Notes under the pieces: model-generated
Seen by the model: the letters and a program-made list of their open reading frames with translations, nothing else
Databases searched by the model: none
What the model was told of the DNA's origin: nothing
Translations under genes and position numbers: made by a program
NCBI GenBank assembly: GCA_002293185.1
Contig: DBCS01000008.1
Location: 224,234-288,233 of the forward strand
DNA length: 64,000 bases
Direction of reading: 5' to 3'
Origin: Flavobacteriales bacterium UBA952
GTDB lineage: Bacteria > Bacteroidota > Bacteroidia > Flavobacteriales_D > Crocinitomicaceae
In this document: in pieces, positions 53,315 to 62,127 of the stretch
How positions within the stretch are numbered: the first letter of the stretch is position 1
Layout of the letters: the number at the start of each line of letters is the position of its first letter

Positions 53315-53992
53315 TTAACGCCAAGTAGCAAGTAATTGGTGAAGGTCGGTGAATTGGAAGTGCGCAACAGTAAGTTTCGGATTTGGAAAGTGTGTTTTTT
53401 CTGGGATACAGCATACTTTCATTTGAGCGGCAAGCCCAGCAATGATGCCATTCAGTGAGTCTTCTATAACCAAACACCTTTGCGTTGGAACAGCTATATG
53501 GGCCGCAACTTTTATATACACGCCTGGATGCGGTTTTCCGTAGGTTTCGAATTCGGCCGAATACGCAAAATCAAAGTAGGATTCAATGTGAAGTGCGCGC
53601 AGAACTGTCGTGATCAACCGTTGAGATGAAGAGGTTGCGAGGCCAATTTTTTTGCCACTTTCTTTTAAAAATTGTAGGGTATCTAAAACACCTGGTAGTG
53701 GTTTTGGATCTAACTCAATGAGTGAAATCAGTTTATCAATAATTTGATTTTCTACATTTTTGAGGTCTGAAAGCCCCCAATTTTCTTGGATATTCCAAAA
53801 CGCAATTACTTCATCGATGCGCAGCCCAACCGTTTTTTGAAAATCCTGATGGGTTAGGGTAGAGCCATATTGCCCAAAAACAAATTCCATGGCAATTTTC
53901 CAGAGTGGTTCGGAATCGATTAAAACGCCATCCATATCAAAAATGATCGCATCGTAGTCATTCAAGAGCGGAAGCTTATCAATTTTCAACAT
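53315..53992 (-). CDS. HAD-superfamily phosphatase/phosphoglucomutase-like hydrolase
   Basis: About 225 residues. Motif I is AIIFDMDGVLIDSEPLW with the nucleophile and acid/base aspartates, motif II is IGLATSSSQRL, then the lysine and acidic motif YGKPHPGVYIKVA and VIEDSLNGIIAGLAAQM. It belongs to the beta-phosphoglucomutase/sugar-phosphate phosphatase group; the substrate is unknown. ATG 53992 is preferred over GTG 54025. It overlaps the CNNM/CorC gene by 14 bases. Confidence 0.88.
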   Translation of the reverse strand: MLKIDKLPLLNDYDAIIFDMDGVLIDSEPLWKIAMEFVFGQYGSTLTHQDFQKTVGLRIDEVIAFWNIQENWGLSDLKNVENQIIDKLISLIELDPKPLPGVLDTLQFLKESGKKIGLATSSSQRLITTVLRALHIESYFDFAYSAEFETYGKPHPGVYIKVAAHIAVPTQRCLVIEDSLNGIIAGLAAQMKVCCIPEKTHFPNPKLTVAHFQFTDLHQLLATWR

Positions 53993-55235
53993 AGAAAAAA
54001 CGGACCGTTTCAATTTTTCGTTCACTCATTTTTTCTACAATGAGGGTGTGGTTATCCACTTGAACTTCATCGCCTTCGGCCGGCAATCTTTCGAGCTGTT
54101 CTAGTATAAGCCCTGCAAGCGTATCATAGGAATCAGATTCTTTGAGCTTGAAGTCATAGGTTTCATTTAGGTAGTCGATGTCTATTCGTGCAGAGAATAA
54201 GTATTCATTGGGTGAAATTTGTTGTTCAGTGAGTGCTTCTTTGTCGTGTTCATCCTGAATTTCTCCGAAGATTTCTTCGATGACATCTTCTAAGGTGATG
54301 ATACCCGCAGTACCGCCGTATTCATCCGTGACGACTGCAAAATTGCCTACTTGATTGGTAAATTTTTCGAGTAATTCTTTGCCGCTCATTACCGTGGGAA
54401 CAAAAGAAATAGGCTTTAAAATTTGCTTAATGGAAGCGGGCCTTTTGAATAAATCAAAAGAATGGATATAACCAATAATATTATCGATATCGTCGCGGTA
54501 AATAATAAGTTTGGACAAACCTTTGGTGGTCATGAGGCTTTTGGCGTCCTCAATTGGGTCTTGGATGTCAACAGCGATAATTTCCGGCCTGGGAATCATG
54601 CAGTCTCGGGCTTTGACATTAGAAAAGTCAAGGGCATTGCGCAATAATAGCATGTCGTTTCCGAGCTCTTCTTCGTCGGTTAGGTTGGCACTTAGTTCAT
54701 CTACATAATTTTCGAGGTCAACTTTAGAAAATACGCGCTGTTGTTCCTTTTCTACGCCAAAAATTTTTAAAAATCCGGCGCTCATCAGCAAAACGAGCTG
54801 CGAAGGAATAAAAAGTAGAATATATAAAATGAACAGCGGGTACAAACCGAGATCGAGTGCTTTATTTGGATTGAGTTGCACGAGTGCTTTGGGTAAAAAT
54901 TCTGCGGTAACTAGCACTAAAAGGGTTGATATAATCGTCTGAGCGATGAGTAATATATTTTGATCTTCAAGACCCATTTGAGCCAGTATTGGGCTGAGTG
55001 TAGCACCGGCGGCAATACCGTAAACGACGAGTGCAATATTGTTACCCATAAGCAATAGTGCAATCATGTTACTTTCCTTTCGGTAAATGATTCTTAGGAT
55101 TTTGGCTTGTAAGGTACTGTTGGACTTTACAACTTCTATGCGCAAGCGATTGGCAGAGATATAGGCCAATTCCATAGCTGAAAAGAATGCTGAGCAGACT
55201 AAAGCCCAGAGAATCAGCACAAGGTTAAAATCCAT
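53979..55235 (-). CDS. CNNM/CorC-family membrane protein (hemolysin-like, CBS pair)
   Basis: A 418-residue protein. An N-terminal DUF21 membrane domain (four hydrophobic segments to about 150) is followed by CBS domains (residues 200-320, with RDCMIPRPEIIAVDIQDP and TDEYGGTAGIITLEDVIEEI) and a C-terminal CorC/HlyC domain (YDTLAGLILEQLERLPAEGD). Members are linked to magnesium or cobalt efflux; GldE of Flavobacterium has the same layout. No gldD is beside it, so I do not call it GldE. Confidence 0.88.
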   Translation of the reverse strand: MDFNLVLILWALVCSAFFSAMELAYISANRLRIEVVKSNSTLQAKILRIIYRKESNMIALLLMGNNIALVVYGIAAGATLSPILAQMGLEDQNILLIAQTIISTLLVLVTAEFLPKALVQLNPNKALDLGLYPLFILYILLFIPSQLVLLMSAGFLKIFGVEKEQQRVFSKVDLENYVDELSANLTDEEELGNDMLLLRNALDFSNVKARDCMIPRPEIIAVDIQDPIEDAKSLMTTKGLSKLIIYRDDIDNIIGYIHSFDLFKRPASIKQILKPISFVPTVMSGKELLEKFTNQVGNFAVVTDEYGGTAGIITLEDVIEEIFGEIQDEHDKEALTEQQISPNEYLFSARIDIDYLNETYDFKLKESDSYDTLAGLILEQLERLPAEGDEVQVDNHTLIVEKMSERKIETVRFFYVEN

Positions 55236-55240
55236 TTTGC

Positions 55241-56521
55241 TTATTTTTGGAGCACATCTTTTCCAATATCTTTTCGAAAATAGGCATCTTCAAAGGAAAT
55301 TTTTGAGATGGTATCATAGCTGCGTTCTAAGGCACTTTCGAGGTTTTTACCGTAGGAGGTAACCGCCAAAACGCGTCCACCATTGGAGACTACAGAGGGG
55401 CCGTCCGGAAGCGTACCGGCATGAAAAACCAAACTTTCGGTAATACTATTGAGCCCATAAATCGTTTTACCTTTTTCATATGCTCCTGGATAACCACCAG
55501 CTACCATCATGACAGTGGCTGCACTTTTATCGTGAAATTGGATATCGCGTTCAGACAAGGTGTGGGTTGCTACTCCTTCGAAAAGATCGAGAATATCGCT
55601 TTTGATTCGTGGCATAACGACCTCTGTTTCTGGATCTCCCATACGGCAGTTGTATTCGATGACATATGGATCTCCTTTGACACTAATAAGACCGAAGAAT
55701 ACAAAACCGTTATAAGTGATTTTTTCAGATTTGAGTCCTTTAATTGTTGGAATCACTACCCGATTGAGTACTTTGTCCATGAAGGCAGCATCTGCAAAGG
55801 GCACTGGAGAAATAGCGCCCATTCCGCCTGTATTTAGGCCGGTGTCGCCTTCTCCGATGCGTTTGTAGTCTTTGGCTTCTGGCAAAAGTTTAAAAGATTC
55901 ACCATCAGTAATGGCAAAAACGGAGAGTTCGATCCCGTCCAAAAATTGTTCGATTACTACTTTGGCACTTGCCTGACCAAATTTAGCACCAACTAACATT
56001 TCTTCGAGTTCGCGTTTGGCTTGGTCGAGTTCATCGATGATTAAAACGCCTTTGCCTGCTGCTAAGCCGTCGGCTTTTAGTACATAGGGGCCTTTCATGG
56101 CGTCTAAAAAACGCAAGCCTTCGGTTAATGTTTTTGCTTCAAAAGTGCCGTATTTGGCTGTTGGAATGCGGTGTCTTGACATAAACGCTTTCGCAAAGTC
56201 TTTACTGCCCTCTAGTTGAGCACCCTCTTTGCTTGGGCCTATGACTGCAACATTTCTGAGTGCTGAATCTTGTTGAAAGTAATCGTATATACCTAAAACG
56301 AGCGGTTCTTCAGGGCCAACCACCACCATGTCAATGGCATACTGAAGCACTGCTTGTTTGATAGCTTCGAAATCGTTGAGTTTGAGGTCGAGGTTTTTAC
56401 CGTGTTTTTTGGTTCCGGCATTTCCGGGTGCAATGAAAAGCTCGTCTAGTATAGAACTTTGTGAAATTTTCCAGGCAATGGCGTGTTCGCGGCCGCCGGA
56501 TCCGAGTAAAAGAACTCTCAT
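55241..56521 (-). CDS. purD: Phosphoribosylamine-glycine ligase
   Basis: About 426 residues. It makes GAR in purine synthesis. It has the start MRVLLLGSGGREHAIAWK, VVVGPEEPLVLGI, the ATP-grasp loop YVLKADGLAAGKGVLI, and NCRMGDPETEVVMPR. ATG 56521 is used; it shares ATGA with the purQ stop, so purQ and purD are coupled. A TTG at 56527 is rejected. Confidence 0.96.
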   Translation of the reverse strand: MRVLLLGSGGREHAIAWKISQSSILDELFIAPGNAGTKKHGKNLDLKLNDFEAIKQAVLQYAIDMVVVGPEEPLVLGIYDYFQQDSALRNVAVIGPSKEGAQLEGSKDFAKAFMSRHRIPTAKYGTFEAKTLTEGLRFLDAMKGPYVLKADGLAAGKGVLIIDELDQAKRELEEMLVGAKFGQASAKVVIEQFLDGIELSVFAITDGESFKLLPEAKDYKRIGEGDTGLNTGGMGAISPVPFADAAFMDKVLNRVVIPTIKGLKSEKITYNGFVFFGLISVKGDPYVIEYNCRMGDPETEVVMPRIKSDILDLFEGVATHTLSERDIQFHDKSAATVMMVAGGYPGAYEKGKTIYGLNSITESLVFHAGTLPDGPSVVSNGGRVLAVTSYGKNLESALERSYDTISKISFEDAYFRKDIGKDVLQK

Positions 56522-57207
56522 GAACAATGCGCTAAAATGGATTCAAAAATACGCAAGCCATCAAGGTTTTGAAGGTGTTTATCGGCTGCGCGCTCTGGGT
56601 GTGGCATCATGCCAAAAACGTTTTTATTGCGGTTGGTGATGCCAGCAATGTGTAACAACGAGCCGTTTGGATTGCTGCTGAGGTCTTGGCTACCATCGGC
56701 AGCGCAGTAAGTGAATAAAATTTGGTCATTGGCTTGCAATGAGGCAATGGTTGCGTCGTCGGCATAAAATCGACCTTCGCCGTGTGCAATCGGAATTTGA
56801 TAAGCTTGGTTTGTATTGAGGTCTTGAGATGGTGCTGCACTTTTGCTTACAGGCTTTAAAAAAACGTTTTTACAAATGAACTTTTGGGTGTCGTTGTGAA
56901 GTAAAGCGCCTTCTAAGAGCCCTGATTCAGTTAATATTTGAAAACCATTACAGATGCCCATGACGTAACCTCCGGTGTTGGCGTGGGCAATAACAGACTC
57001 CATGATAGGAGAAAATTTGGCAATGGCACCTGAGCGCAGGTAGTCTCCGTAGGAGAAACCACCAGGCAGTACGATGAAATCAGCCCCTTTGAGATCGGTG
57101 TCTTTGTGCCAAAGCTCGACAACTTCTTGCCCCATTAATTCTTTGAGCACATAGACCATGTCTTGGTCACAATTGGATCCTGGAAAGGTAACAACGCCAA
57201 ATTTCAT
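56518..57207 (-). CDS. purQ: FGAM synthase subunit PurQ (glutaminase)
   Basis: A 229-residue class I glutamine amidotransferase. It starts MKFGVVTFPGSNCDQD, has the catalytic cysteine in VMGICNGFQILTESG and the His/Glu pair in GMMPHPERA. As a separate PurQ it implies a three-part FGAM synthase (PurS, PurQ, small PurL) elsewhere, rather than one fused PurL. It is followed by purD with a four-base overlap. Confidence 0.96.
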   Translation of the reverse strand: MKFGVVTFPGSNCDQDMVYVLKELMGQEVVELWHKDTDLKGADFIVLPGGFSYGDYLRSGAIAKFSPIMESVIAHANTGGYVMGICNGFQILTESGLLEGALLHNDTQKFICKNVFLKPVSKSAAPSQDLNTNQAYQIPIAHGEGRFYADDATIASLQANDQILFTYCAADGSQDLSSNPNGSLLHIAGITNRNKNVFGMMPHPERAADKHLQNLDGLRIFESILAHCS

Positions 57208-57227
57208 TTTTAGTTTTTAAGATAGTT

Positions 57228-57235
57228 CAAAGTTA
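57228..57235 (-). promoter_or_regulatory. Candidate -7 box of purQ
   Basis: Minus-strand TAACTTTG, 20 bases before the ATG. A TTG is 15 bases upstream, slightly closer than usual. Confidence 0.4.
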
Positions 57236-57249
57236 GTAAAAGTCTAGGC

Positions 57250-58209
57250 TCAAATAGTAAAAAGAATGAATTTTAGCAAAGAGAAGATAAATAATATATA
57301 AAAGAATAAATGGGAACTTATCCCCAAACTGCTGCTCAGCAGCGCATAAGAAAAATAGAATGAAAACGGAAGAATGACCAGACTTAGAAGACTAATTTGA
57401 CCAGCGAGAAAAAAGGCTCCAAGTCCTAAAAGAAATATAAAAAATGAAAATAGCGTAAGGATTTGTGTTTGTTTTTTGAGTTTTAGAGAAGCTTTGAGTA
57501 GTCTTGCGCGCAAGCCAAGCATACTAAAAATAAAGATCACTAACAAGATACCGATTTGAAGGTACTCTTGCCAATTGGCTGAATAGCGGGTAAGTTTTGG
57601 AAGAAAAGCCAAGTTTAAATCTTGCTCGCTGAGGTAGTAATAACTTATTACGCCAACAATTGGCATGAGAAAGCCGATGATAATCAATAGGATTTCACGG
57701 AAGTAAAACCCTCTTATTACAGTAAACATGAGTAATAACAATGGGAGTAATACAATATATTCAGGCGCAAACAAAACGCTTATACCAAAAACAAAACTGG
57801 CATTAAATGCTTGTTTTTTGGAGTTCATTTGGGGCTTGACGCCAAAAAAGAGACCAACACCAAGTATGCAGCATAGGTGCGCAACAAAAAGCCAACTGGG
57901 TGCTCCCCATGTGTGAAAAAAACTCGCAAAGATTAGGTAGTTTAAACTTACAATAAAGGTGTTCTTTTCAAGGAACTCCCTTCTATTGAATACCCAATTG
58001 AGGGTAATTGCATTGAGCAGCAACATCAAAAAATGAGCAAATACATGAGCCATTGATAAATTGGCTAAATAGGGGAGTAATTGGGTATCGTGGTTCAAGC
58101 GTCCAAAAGGAGCCGGGTACCCAAGAAAATAGCTAAAAAGGTATAATGCAAGAATAACCGGTAGTAGGAGCAGAACCCAAACACGGTTGTCTAAAAACAA
58201 TCTGAGCAT
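57250..58209 (-). CDS. DUF6427-like integral membrane protein
   Basis: About 319 residues with nine or so hydrophobic segments and few charged residues between them. It matches the Bacteroidota membrane family DUF6427 in its start (MLRLFLDNRVWVLLLLPVIL), its HDTQLLPYLANL and its conserved YIVLLPLLLLMF stretch. Function unknown; the family often lies near purine or envelope genes. ATG 58209 is favoured because a TAAATTTG box ends three bases before it; ATG 58224 would sit upstream of the transcript start. Confidence 0.75.
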   Translation of the reverse strand: MLRLFLDNRVWVLLLLPVILALYLFSYFLGYPAPFGRLNHDTQLLPYLANLSMAHVFAHFLMLLLNAITLNWVFNRREFLEKNTFIVSLNYLIFASFFHTWGAPSWLFVAHLCCILGVGLFFGVKPQMNSKKQAFNASFVFGISVLFAPEYIVLLPLLLLMFTVIRGFYFREILLIIIGFLMPIVGVISYYYLSEQDLNLAFLPKLTRYSANWQEYLQIGILLVIFIFSMLGLRARLLKASLKLKKQTQILTLFSFFIFLLGLGAFFLAGQISLLSLVILPFSFYFSYALLSSSLGISSHLFFYILFIFSLLKFILFTI

Positions 58210-58212
58210 GTT

Positions 58213-58220
58213 CAAATTTA
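58213..58220 (-). promoter_or_regulatory. Candidate -7 box of the DUF6427 gene, three bases from its ATG
   Basis: Minus-strand TAAATTTG ends three bases before ATG 58209. No TTG lies at the usual distance upstream. Confidence 0.4.
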
Positions 58221-58312
58221 CCATTAATGCAATACCCGTGCTCCTTCATGTGAATAAGTATGGGCATTTGTTTAAAACATGATAAGTTCTTGTTAATTCC
58301 GCGCTTTTAATC

Positions 58313-58342
58313 TTGTGTAAAACCTAAAAAATAATATATTTG
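58313..58342 (+). promoter_or_regulatory. Promoter of the DksA-like/lspA genes
   Basis: TTG (58313-58315), 19 bases, TATATTTG (58335-58342), 27 bases before the ATG: a full Bacteroidetes promoter. The remaining 145-base gap shows nothing else. Confidence 0.75.
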
Positions 58343-58369
58343 CTTTCCAATTTTTGAAAACAACACAGC

Positions 58370-58750
58370 ATGGATAAGCCAAAAAATCGATACTCAGATG
58401 CAGATTTAGCAGAGTTTAAAGCACTCATTCAAAATAAATTGAAAGAAGCACACGAAGATTTCGATCTTTTAAAGGGCTCATTATCACATTCAGATGACCA
58501 CGGTACAGACGACACCGGCCGTACCTTTAACATGATGGAGGACGGTTCAGAAACTTTATCGCGCGAAGAAGTGGCCCAGTTGGCGGCTCGTCAAGAGAAG
58601 TTTATACAAAGCCTCAATGCTGCGCTCGTGCGCATCGAAAACAAAACGTATGGTATTTGCCGTGTCACGGGTTTACTTATTCCCAAAGAGCGCCTTCGTT
58701 TGGTTCCGCATGCCACCATGAGTATTGATGCCAAAAATGCTCAAAAATAA
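58370..58750 (+). CDS. TraR/DksA-family protein lacking the zinc cysteines
   Basis: A 126-residue protein. A coiled-coil half (residues 8-95, FKALIQNKLKEAHEDFDLL ... AARQEKFIQSLNAALVRIE) is followed by the DksA-type finger region KTYGICRVTGLLIPKERLRLVPHAT. Only one cysteine remains where DksA has four, so it is unlikely to bind zinc in the usual way. The family binds the RNA polymerase secondary channel. It precedes lspA by three bases. Confidence 0.87.
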   Translation: MDKPKNRYSDADLAEFKALIQNKLKEAHEDFDLLKGSLSHSDDHGTDDTGRTFNMMEDGSETLSREEVAQLAARQEKFIQSLNAALVRIENKTYGICRVTGLLIPKERLRLVPHATMSIDAKNAQK

Positions 58751-58753
58751 CGC

Positions 58754-59398
58754 GTGAAAAAAGCACTTGTTTTCAGCGCCATTTTGGTTGCTGTATTGTT
58801 AATCCTTGATCAATGCATCAAATTAACCATTAAAACCCAGTTTACCCCCGGTGAATTCAGACCACTACTCGGTAATTGGCTGATTCTGCACTACACCGAA
58901 AACCCAGGCATGGCTTTTGGCCAAACCTTTGGAGCCAGTATGTGGGCCAAACTTTCTTTAAGTTTATTTCGAATAGTTGCCATCTTCTTGATCATAAGAT
59001 ACATGATCAAGCAAATTAAGTTGGGTGCTTCACGCGAGTTCTTGATTGTTGTTTCGTTGGTATTGGCCGGTGCCTCGGGTAATCTCCTCGACTCCATGTT
59101 CTACGACTTATTTTTTAGTATTGACCCTTGTGTTCCGTTTAATCAGTTGGATGGTAGTGGCCATAATGCTGTTTGCTCGGCGGGTCATTTTAAATATGCT
59201 GTTGAACTCAGGCATCAAGGCTTTTTGTTTGGCAACGTTGTAGATATGTTCCAATTTAATGTGCGCTGGCCTGCTGGCCTGCCTTATTTGGGTGGTTCAG
59301 ATGTATTCCCTGCTATTTGGAACTTAGCTGATGGCTGTATTTCCGTTGGCCTTATTTGGGCTATTTTCCGGCAAAAAACGTTTTTCCCTAAAACCTAG
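58754..59398 (+). CDS. lspA: Lipoprotein signal peptidase (signal peptidase II)
   Basis: A 214-residue membrane protease that cuts prolipoprotein signals. Four hydrophobic segments are visible. The family motifs are YTENPGMAFGQTFG, ASGNLLDSMFYD, the first catalytic aspartate in FGNVVDMFQF and the second in IWNLADGCISVGL. It is longer than the usual 150-170 residues because of a loop of about 40 residues before the catalytic pair. The start is GTG 58754. Its stop overlaps the end of the DUF5686 gene. Confidence 0.93.
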   Translation: MKKALVFSAILVAVLLILDQCIKLTIKTQFTPGEFRPLLGNWLILHYTENPGMAFGQTFGASMWAKLSLSLFRIVAIFLIIRYMIKQIKLGASREFLIVVSLVLAGASGNLLDSMFYDLFFSIDPCVPFNQLDGSGHNAVCSAGHFKYAVELRHQGFLFGNVVDMFQFNVRWPAGLPYLGGSDVFPAIWNLADGCISVGLIWAIFRQKTFFPKT

Positions 59399-61851
59399 AA
59401 ATTCCATTTCATGCTTCGGTCGTCGAGCATGGCAAAGGATATTTTCCATGCGGTTGTGGGCGCAATTTGGTTTCCATCAGAGAGCACACCGTAAACGCCA
59501 ATGCGGAGTCGTCTTCGGCTCAGTTTAAAATTGCGCTCTAGTCCCGCGAGCACTTCATAGTGTTGCCAGTTATATTCTTTAATATACATGGCGCCTCCAC
59601 CCACAACCAATCCGACGCGTGTCTTCTTGAAATAGGGCAATTTATTGAGGATGGCCCCGTTGTCGTGATGTACGTAATGTGCCTGAATAACGTAGTCGAT
59701 TGTGCGTAAGGTGGTGTCAAAGCCCTGAAAGGAGTAGAGTGGGTTGGAGAACCATATCGGGTCGCTACGGCGTTGAAATTTGAAGTCTGGCTCATAAACC
59801 GCGCGCGCGCTCAAGAATTTTCCGACTGCTGCGCGGTAAGATGATGTACCCAAAGTACCAATCTTAAAGTTTTGCATGATTTCCAATTGCAAGTAAGCGT
59901 GGTCTACAGCACTATTGAAAATTTTGGGTAACCCGCGCTCGTAATGAATAGAGAAAGTAGGGTAGGCCGAACCCAAAACCACTTTTCTGTATGGTTCTCG
60001 CATGTAGCGTTGTTTGGGCGTATATGATGCACCAAAATTGATAATGTACGCATTATAGGGGTCAAAAGCTAAGGGGTCGTTATTCGGTAAAGCTTCATCT
60101 AGCCCATCTAAAAATTCATAACCTACTATGCTGCGGCGTTTGGTATACTGAGAATTGGCGTAAGCATAAAAGCCGTTGAAAAGTTCGTATTCTAAATTGA
60201 TGTTGAGTTTGGTAGCTTCAAAGAAGTTTTCTCGTTTGTAGATTTGGGTAATGGCATCAAAACCCCGAATGACGTCGAAGTCGTGCGTTAAGGCTACCCT
60301 GAGAAAACCAAAATGAAAGGGGTCAAAGCGGTATTTCCACCAGGTGTCTCCTTTCCAATCGCCATTTAAAAAACCGTAAGTGATGCGGGTGTATGAATCG
60401 AGGGTGCGTTCATCTTTCCATTTTTTAAAATAGTCAAAGCTGGGTGCAACTCTTGGGCCTCCTATACCAATGGGTTGTACTGTAGAGGCCACAGAGCCGA
60501 TGGTCCATTGTTGTTTGAGTTCGCGGTTGCGGTGGTCCACACCAAACCAAAGTACTTTAAGGACTGTCACTTTATTGAAGACAGCATCTATGCTATCCAA
60601 ATACTCCTTGCGGTTGAGGTAGTCTCGGATAGAGTCTTTGGCGCGAATATATTTTACTTCTTCGTCGGTAAGCGCAATTGCTCGCTTTTCAACCCAATAA
60701 GAGCTGTCTCTTTCATAGGCTTCCTGCTTCGTGACGGCTACTTCTGAGTTGAAATACCTTTTGGCGTACTGGGGATCAAAGTTGTAATTATTGAAGCGTG
60801 CTTCTGTTTTACATTGGCTCACTTCGTTTTTGTATTTTACACCGTAAGTAAGCACTTGATTTTTGAGCACACAAAGGCTGTCTCCTTGAATATGGTAATC
60901 TTGCTCGATGCGGAAGTAGTCGTAGATGAGTAAATTACCCTTGTTCATGGTGAGGTCTATTTTTTGGACCAACCAAAGAGAGTCTATTACCCAAATATAA
61001 CCTTCTAATGTAGAGGTAGCCGTGTTGCGTGGGCTAATTTTTATTTTTGAAATTTGGTAGCCATTTTCCTCGTACTTCTCTTCTAATTTATACTTGTAGG
61101 CTATAATTCCAGGAGCAGAAATCGGAGAGCTCACGGGTGTTTGGTGAAGGTCGTCGAGGTGCAGGAGGTTTTCAAAGAAGTTAAAATTTGATTTAACCGT
61201 GGTCGTGTAATATAATTGTGAAACATCGCCTAGGGCTTTATAGGCGTTGCGGATTTCTTTAACTTGATTTGGCGGTGCATAGGAGCGGTGGAGTTCCACT
61301 TCTACTAGTTGCAAATTTTTGAGCCACTCCGGTTCTTTGTTCAGATTTTCTGTAGGGTCTTGATCAGTTTTAGCGTTTTCTTTTTTGGGCTTTACTGTGT
61401 TTTCACGTTGTTCGGTGGCCTTGATATATACATCGACCTCATGCGGATACGACCATTGATTGAGCTGCTCGCGGTGTTCGACCACTTTCATGATTTTGTC
61501 TCGCCCTACATTCGATTTTTTAGCACTTACCCGCACATCTTGGACGTCAGTCAAGCGCATAGGGAATAACTGCATATTTTGTTTGGCATCTGCGTCGCGC
61601 ATGCCTAGATAAAACTCGCGGTCTTGGTAACCTTCTGCGGTAAAAACAAGATAGTATTCTCCGGGGTTGAGAAACATTTCATAGTAGCCATTGGCATCGG
61701 CTACGGTGCGCAGGTCGGAAGCGTTCTTCACAAAGATTTCTGCACCTGCTAGTGGGATGTTCTGTTCATTGCTCACATAGCCACGCAATATTTTTTGCCC
61801 AAATATTGGACTCACAAGAAAAATAAGGATGCAGAATATACTAGTTTTCAC
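59395..61851 (-). CDS. DUF5686 and carboxypeptidase-regulatory-like domain outer-membrane protein
   Basis: An 818-residue exported protein (signal ends SPIFGQ). Residues 20-105 are a CarboxypepD_reg-like beta-sandwich (LRGYVSNEQNIPLAGAEIFV ... YYEMFLNPGEYYLVFTAEGYQ). The remainder fits DUF5686: a soluble part with repeated TLEGYIWVIDSLWLVQKIDLT-like strands, then a C-terminal barrel-like region ending MKWNF, with aromatic last residue typical of outer-membrane proteins. Function unknown. The start is GTG 61851. Confidence 0.88.
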   Translation of the reverse strand: MKTSIFCILIFLVSPIFGQKILRGYVSNEQNIPLAGAEIFVKNASDLRTVADANGYYEMFLNPGEYYLVFTAEGYQDREFYLGMRDADAKQNMQLFPMRLTDVQDVRVSAKKSNVGRDKIMKVVEHREQLNQWSYPHEVDVYIKATEQRENTVKPKKENAKTDQDPTENLNKEPEWLKNLQLVEVELHRSYAPPNQVKEIRNAYKALGDVSQLYYTTTVKSNFNFFENLLHLDDLHQTPVSSPISAPGIIAYKYKLEEKYEENGYQISKIKISPRNTATSTLEGYIWVIDSLWLVQKIDLTMNKGNLLIYDYFRIEQDYHIQGDSLCVLKNQVLTYGVKYKNEVSQCKTEARFNNYNFDPQYAKRYFNSEVAVTKQEAYERDSSYWVEKRAIALTDEEVKYIRAKDSIRDYLNRKEYLDSIDAVFNKVTVLKVLWFGVDHRNRELKQQWTIGSVASTVQPIGIGGPRVAPSFDYFKKWKDERTLDSYTRITYGFLNGDWKGDTWWKYRFDPFHFGFLRVALTHDFDVIRGFDAITQIYKRENFFEATKLNINLEYELFNGFYAYANSQYTKRRSIVGYEFLDGLDEALPNNDPLAFDPYNAYIINFGASYTPKQRYMREPYRKVVLGSAYPTFSIHYERGLPKIFNSAVDHAYLQLEIMQNFKIGTLGTSSYRAAVGKFLSARAVYEPDFKFQRRSDPIWFSNPLYSFQGFDTTLRTIDYVIQAHYVHHDNGAILNKLPYFKKTRVGLVVGGGAMYIKEYNWQHYEVLAGLERNFKLSRRRLRIGVYGVLSDGNQIAPTTAWKISFAMLDDRSMKWNF

Positions 61852-61880
61852 GTCTTAAAGACCATTAAATGATAGAAAGG

Positions 61881-62126
61881 TTACACTTGATCTTCCTTTT
61901 TTTGTTGTGCCATTTCTTCTAAATGACGCTGCATGCGCTTCATCATCCATTTTTTGGTGCCGTACATCAAAAGCGCCATTAAAGGAACGACATAATAAGC
62001 CAACCAAGTTTGAGCTCCTTCTGTAGCTATTTTGTAGGTAATAGCCAAAAAGCTAAGCCCGGCAATCGCCAACCAAAGGTAGCCCGACATTTTGTTGTAC
62101 TGACTGATGAAATCTTTATTTGCCAT
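61881..62126 (-). CDS. Small two-helix membrane protein
   Basis: 81 residues with two hydrophobic segments (YLWLAIAGLSFLAITYKIA and WLAYYVVPLMALLMYGTKKW) and a charged basic/acidic C-terminal tail (MKRMQRHLEEMAQQKKEDQ). No family recognised. It starts one base after the lptC stop on the same strand, so it is probably in the same operon. Confidence 0.75.
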   Translation of the reverse strand: MANKDFISQYNKMSGYLWLAIAGLSFLAITYKIATEGAQTWLAYYVVPLMALLMYGTKKWMMKRMQRHLEEMAQQKKEDQV

Positions 62127-62127
62127 A

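Noticed and set aside
53979..55235. Calling the CNNM/CorC protein GldE
   Set aside because: The layout fits, but gldD and the other usual gldE neighbours are absent here.
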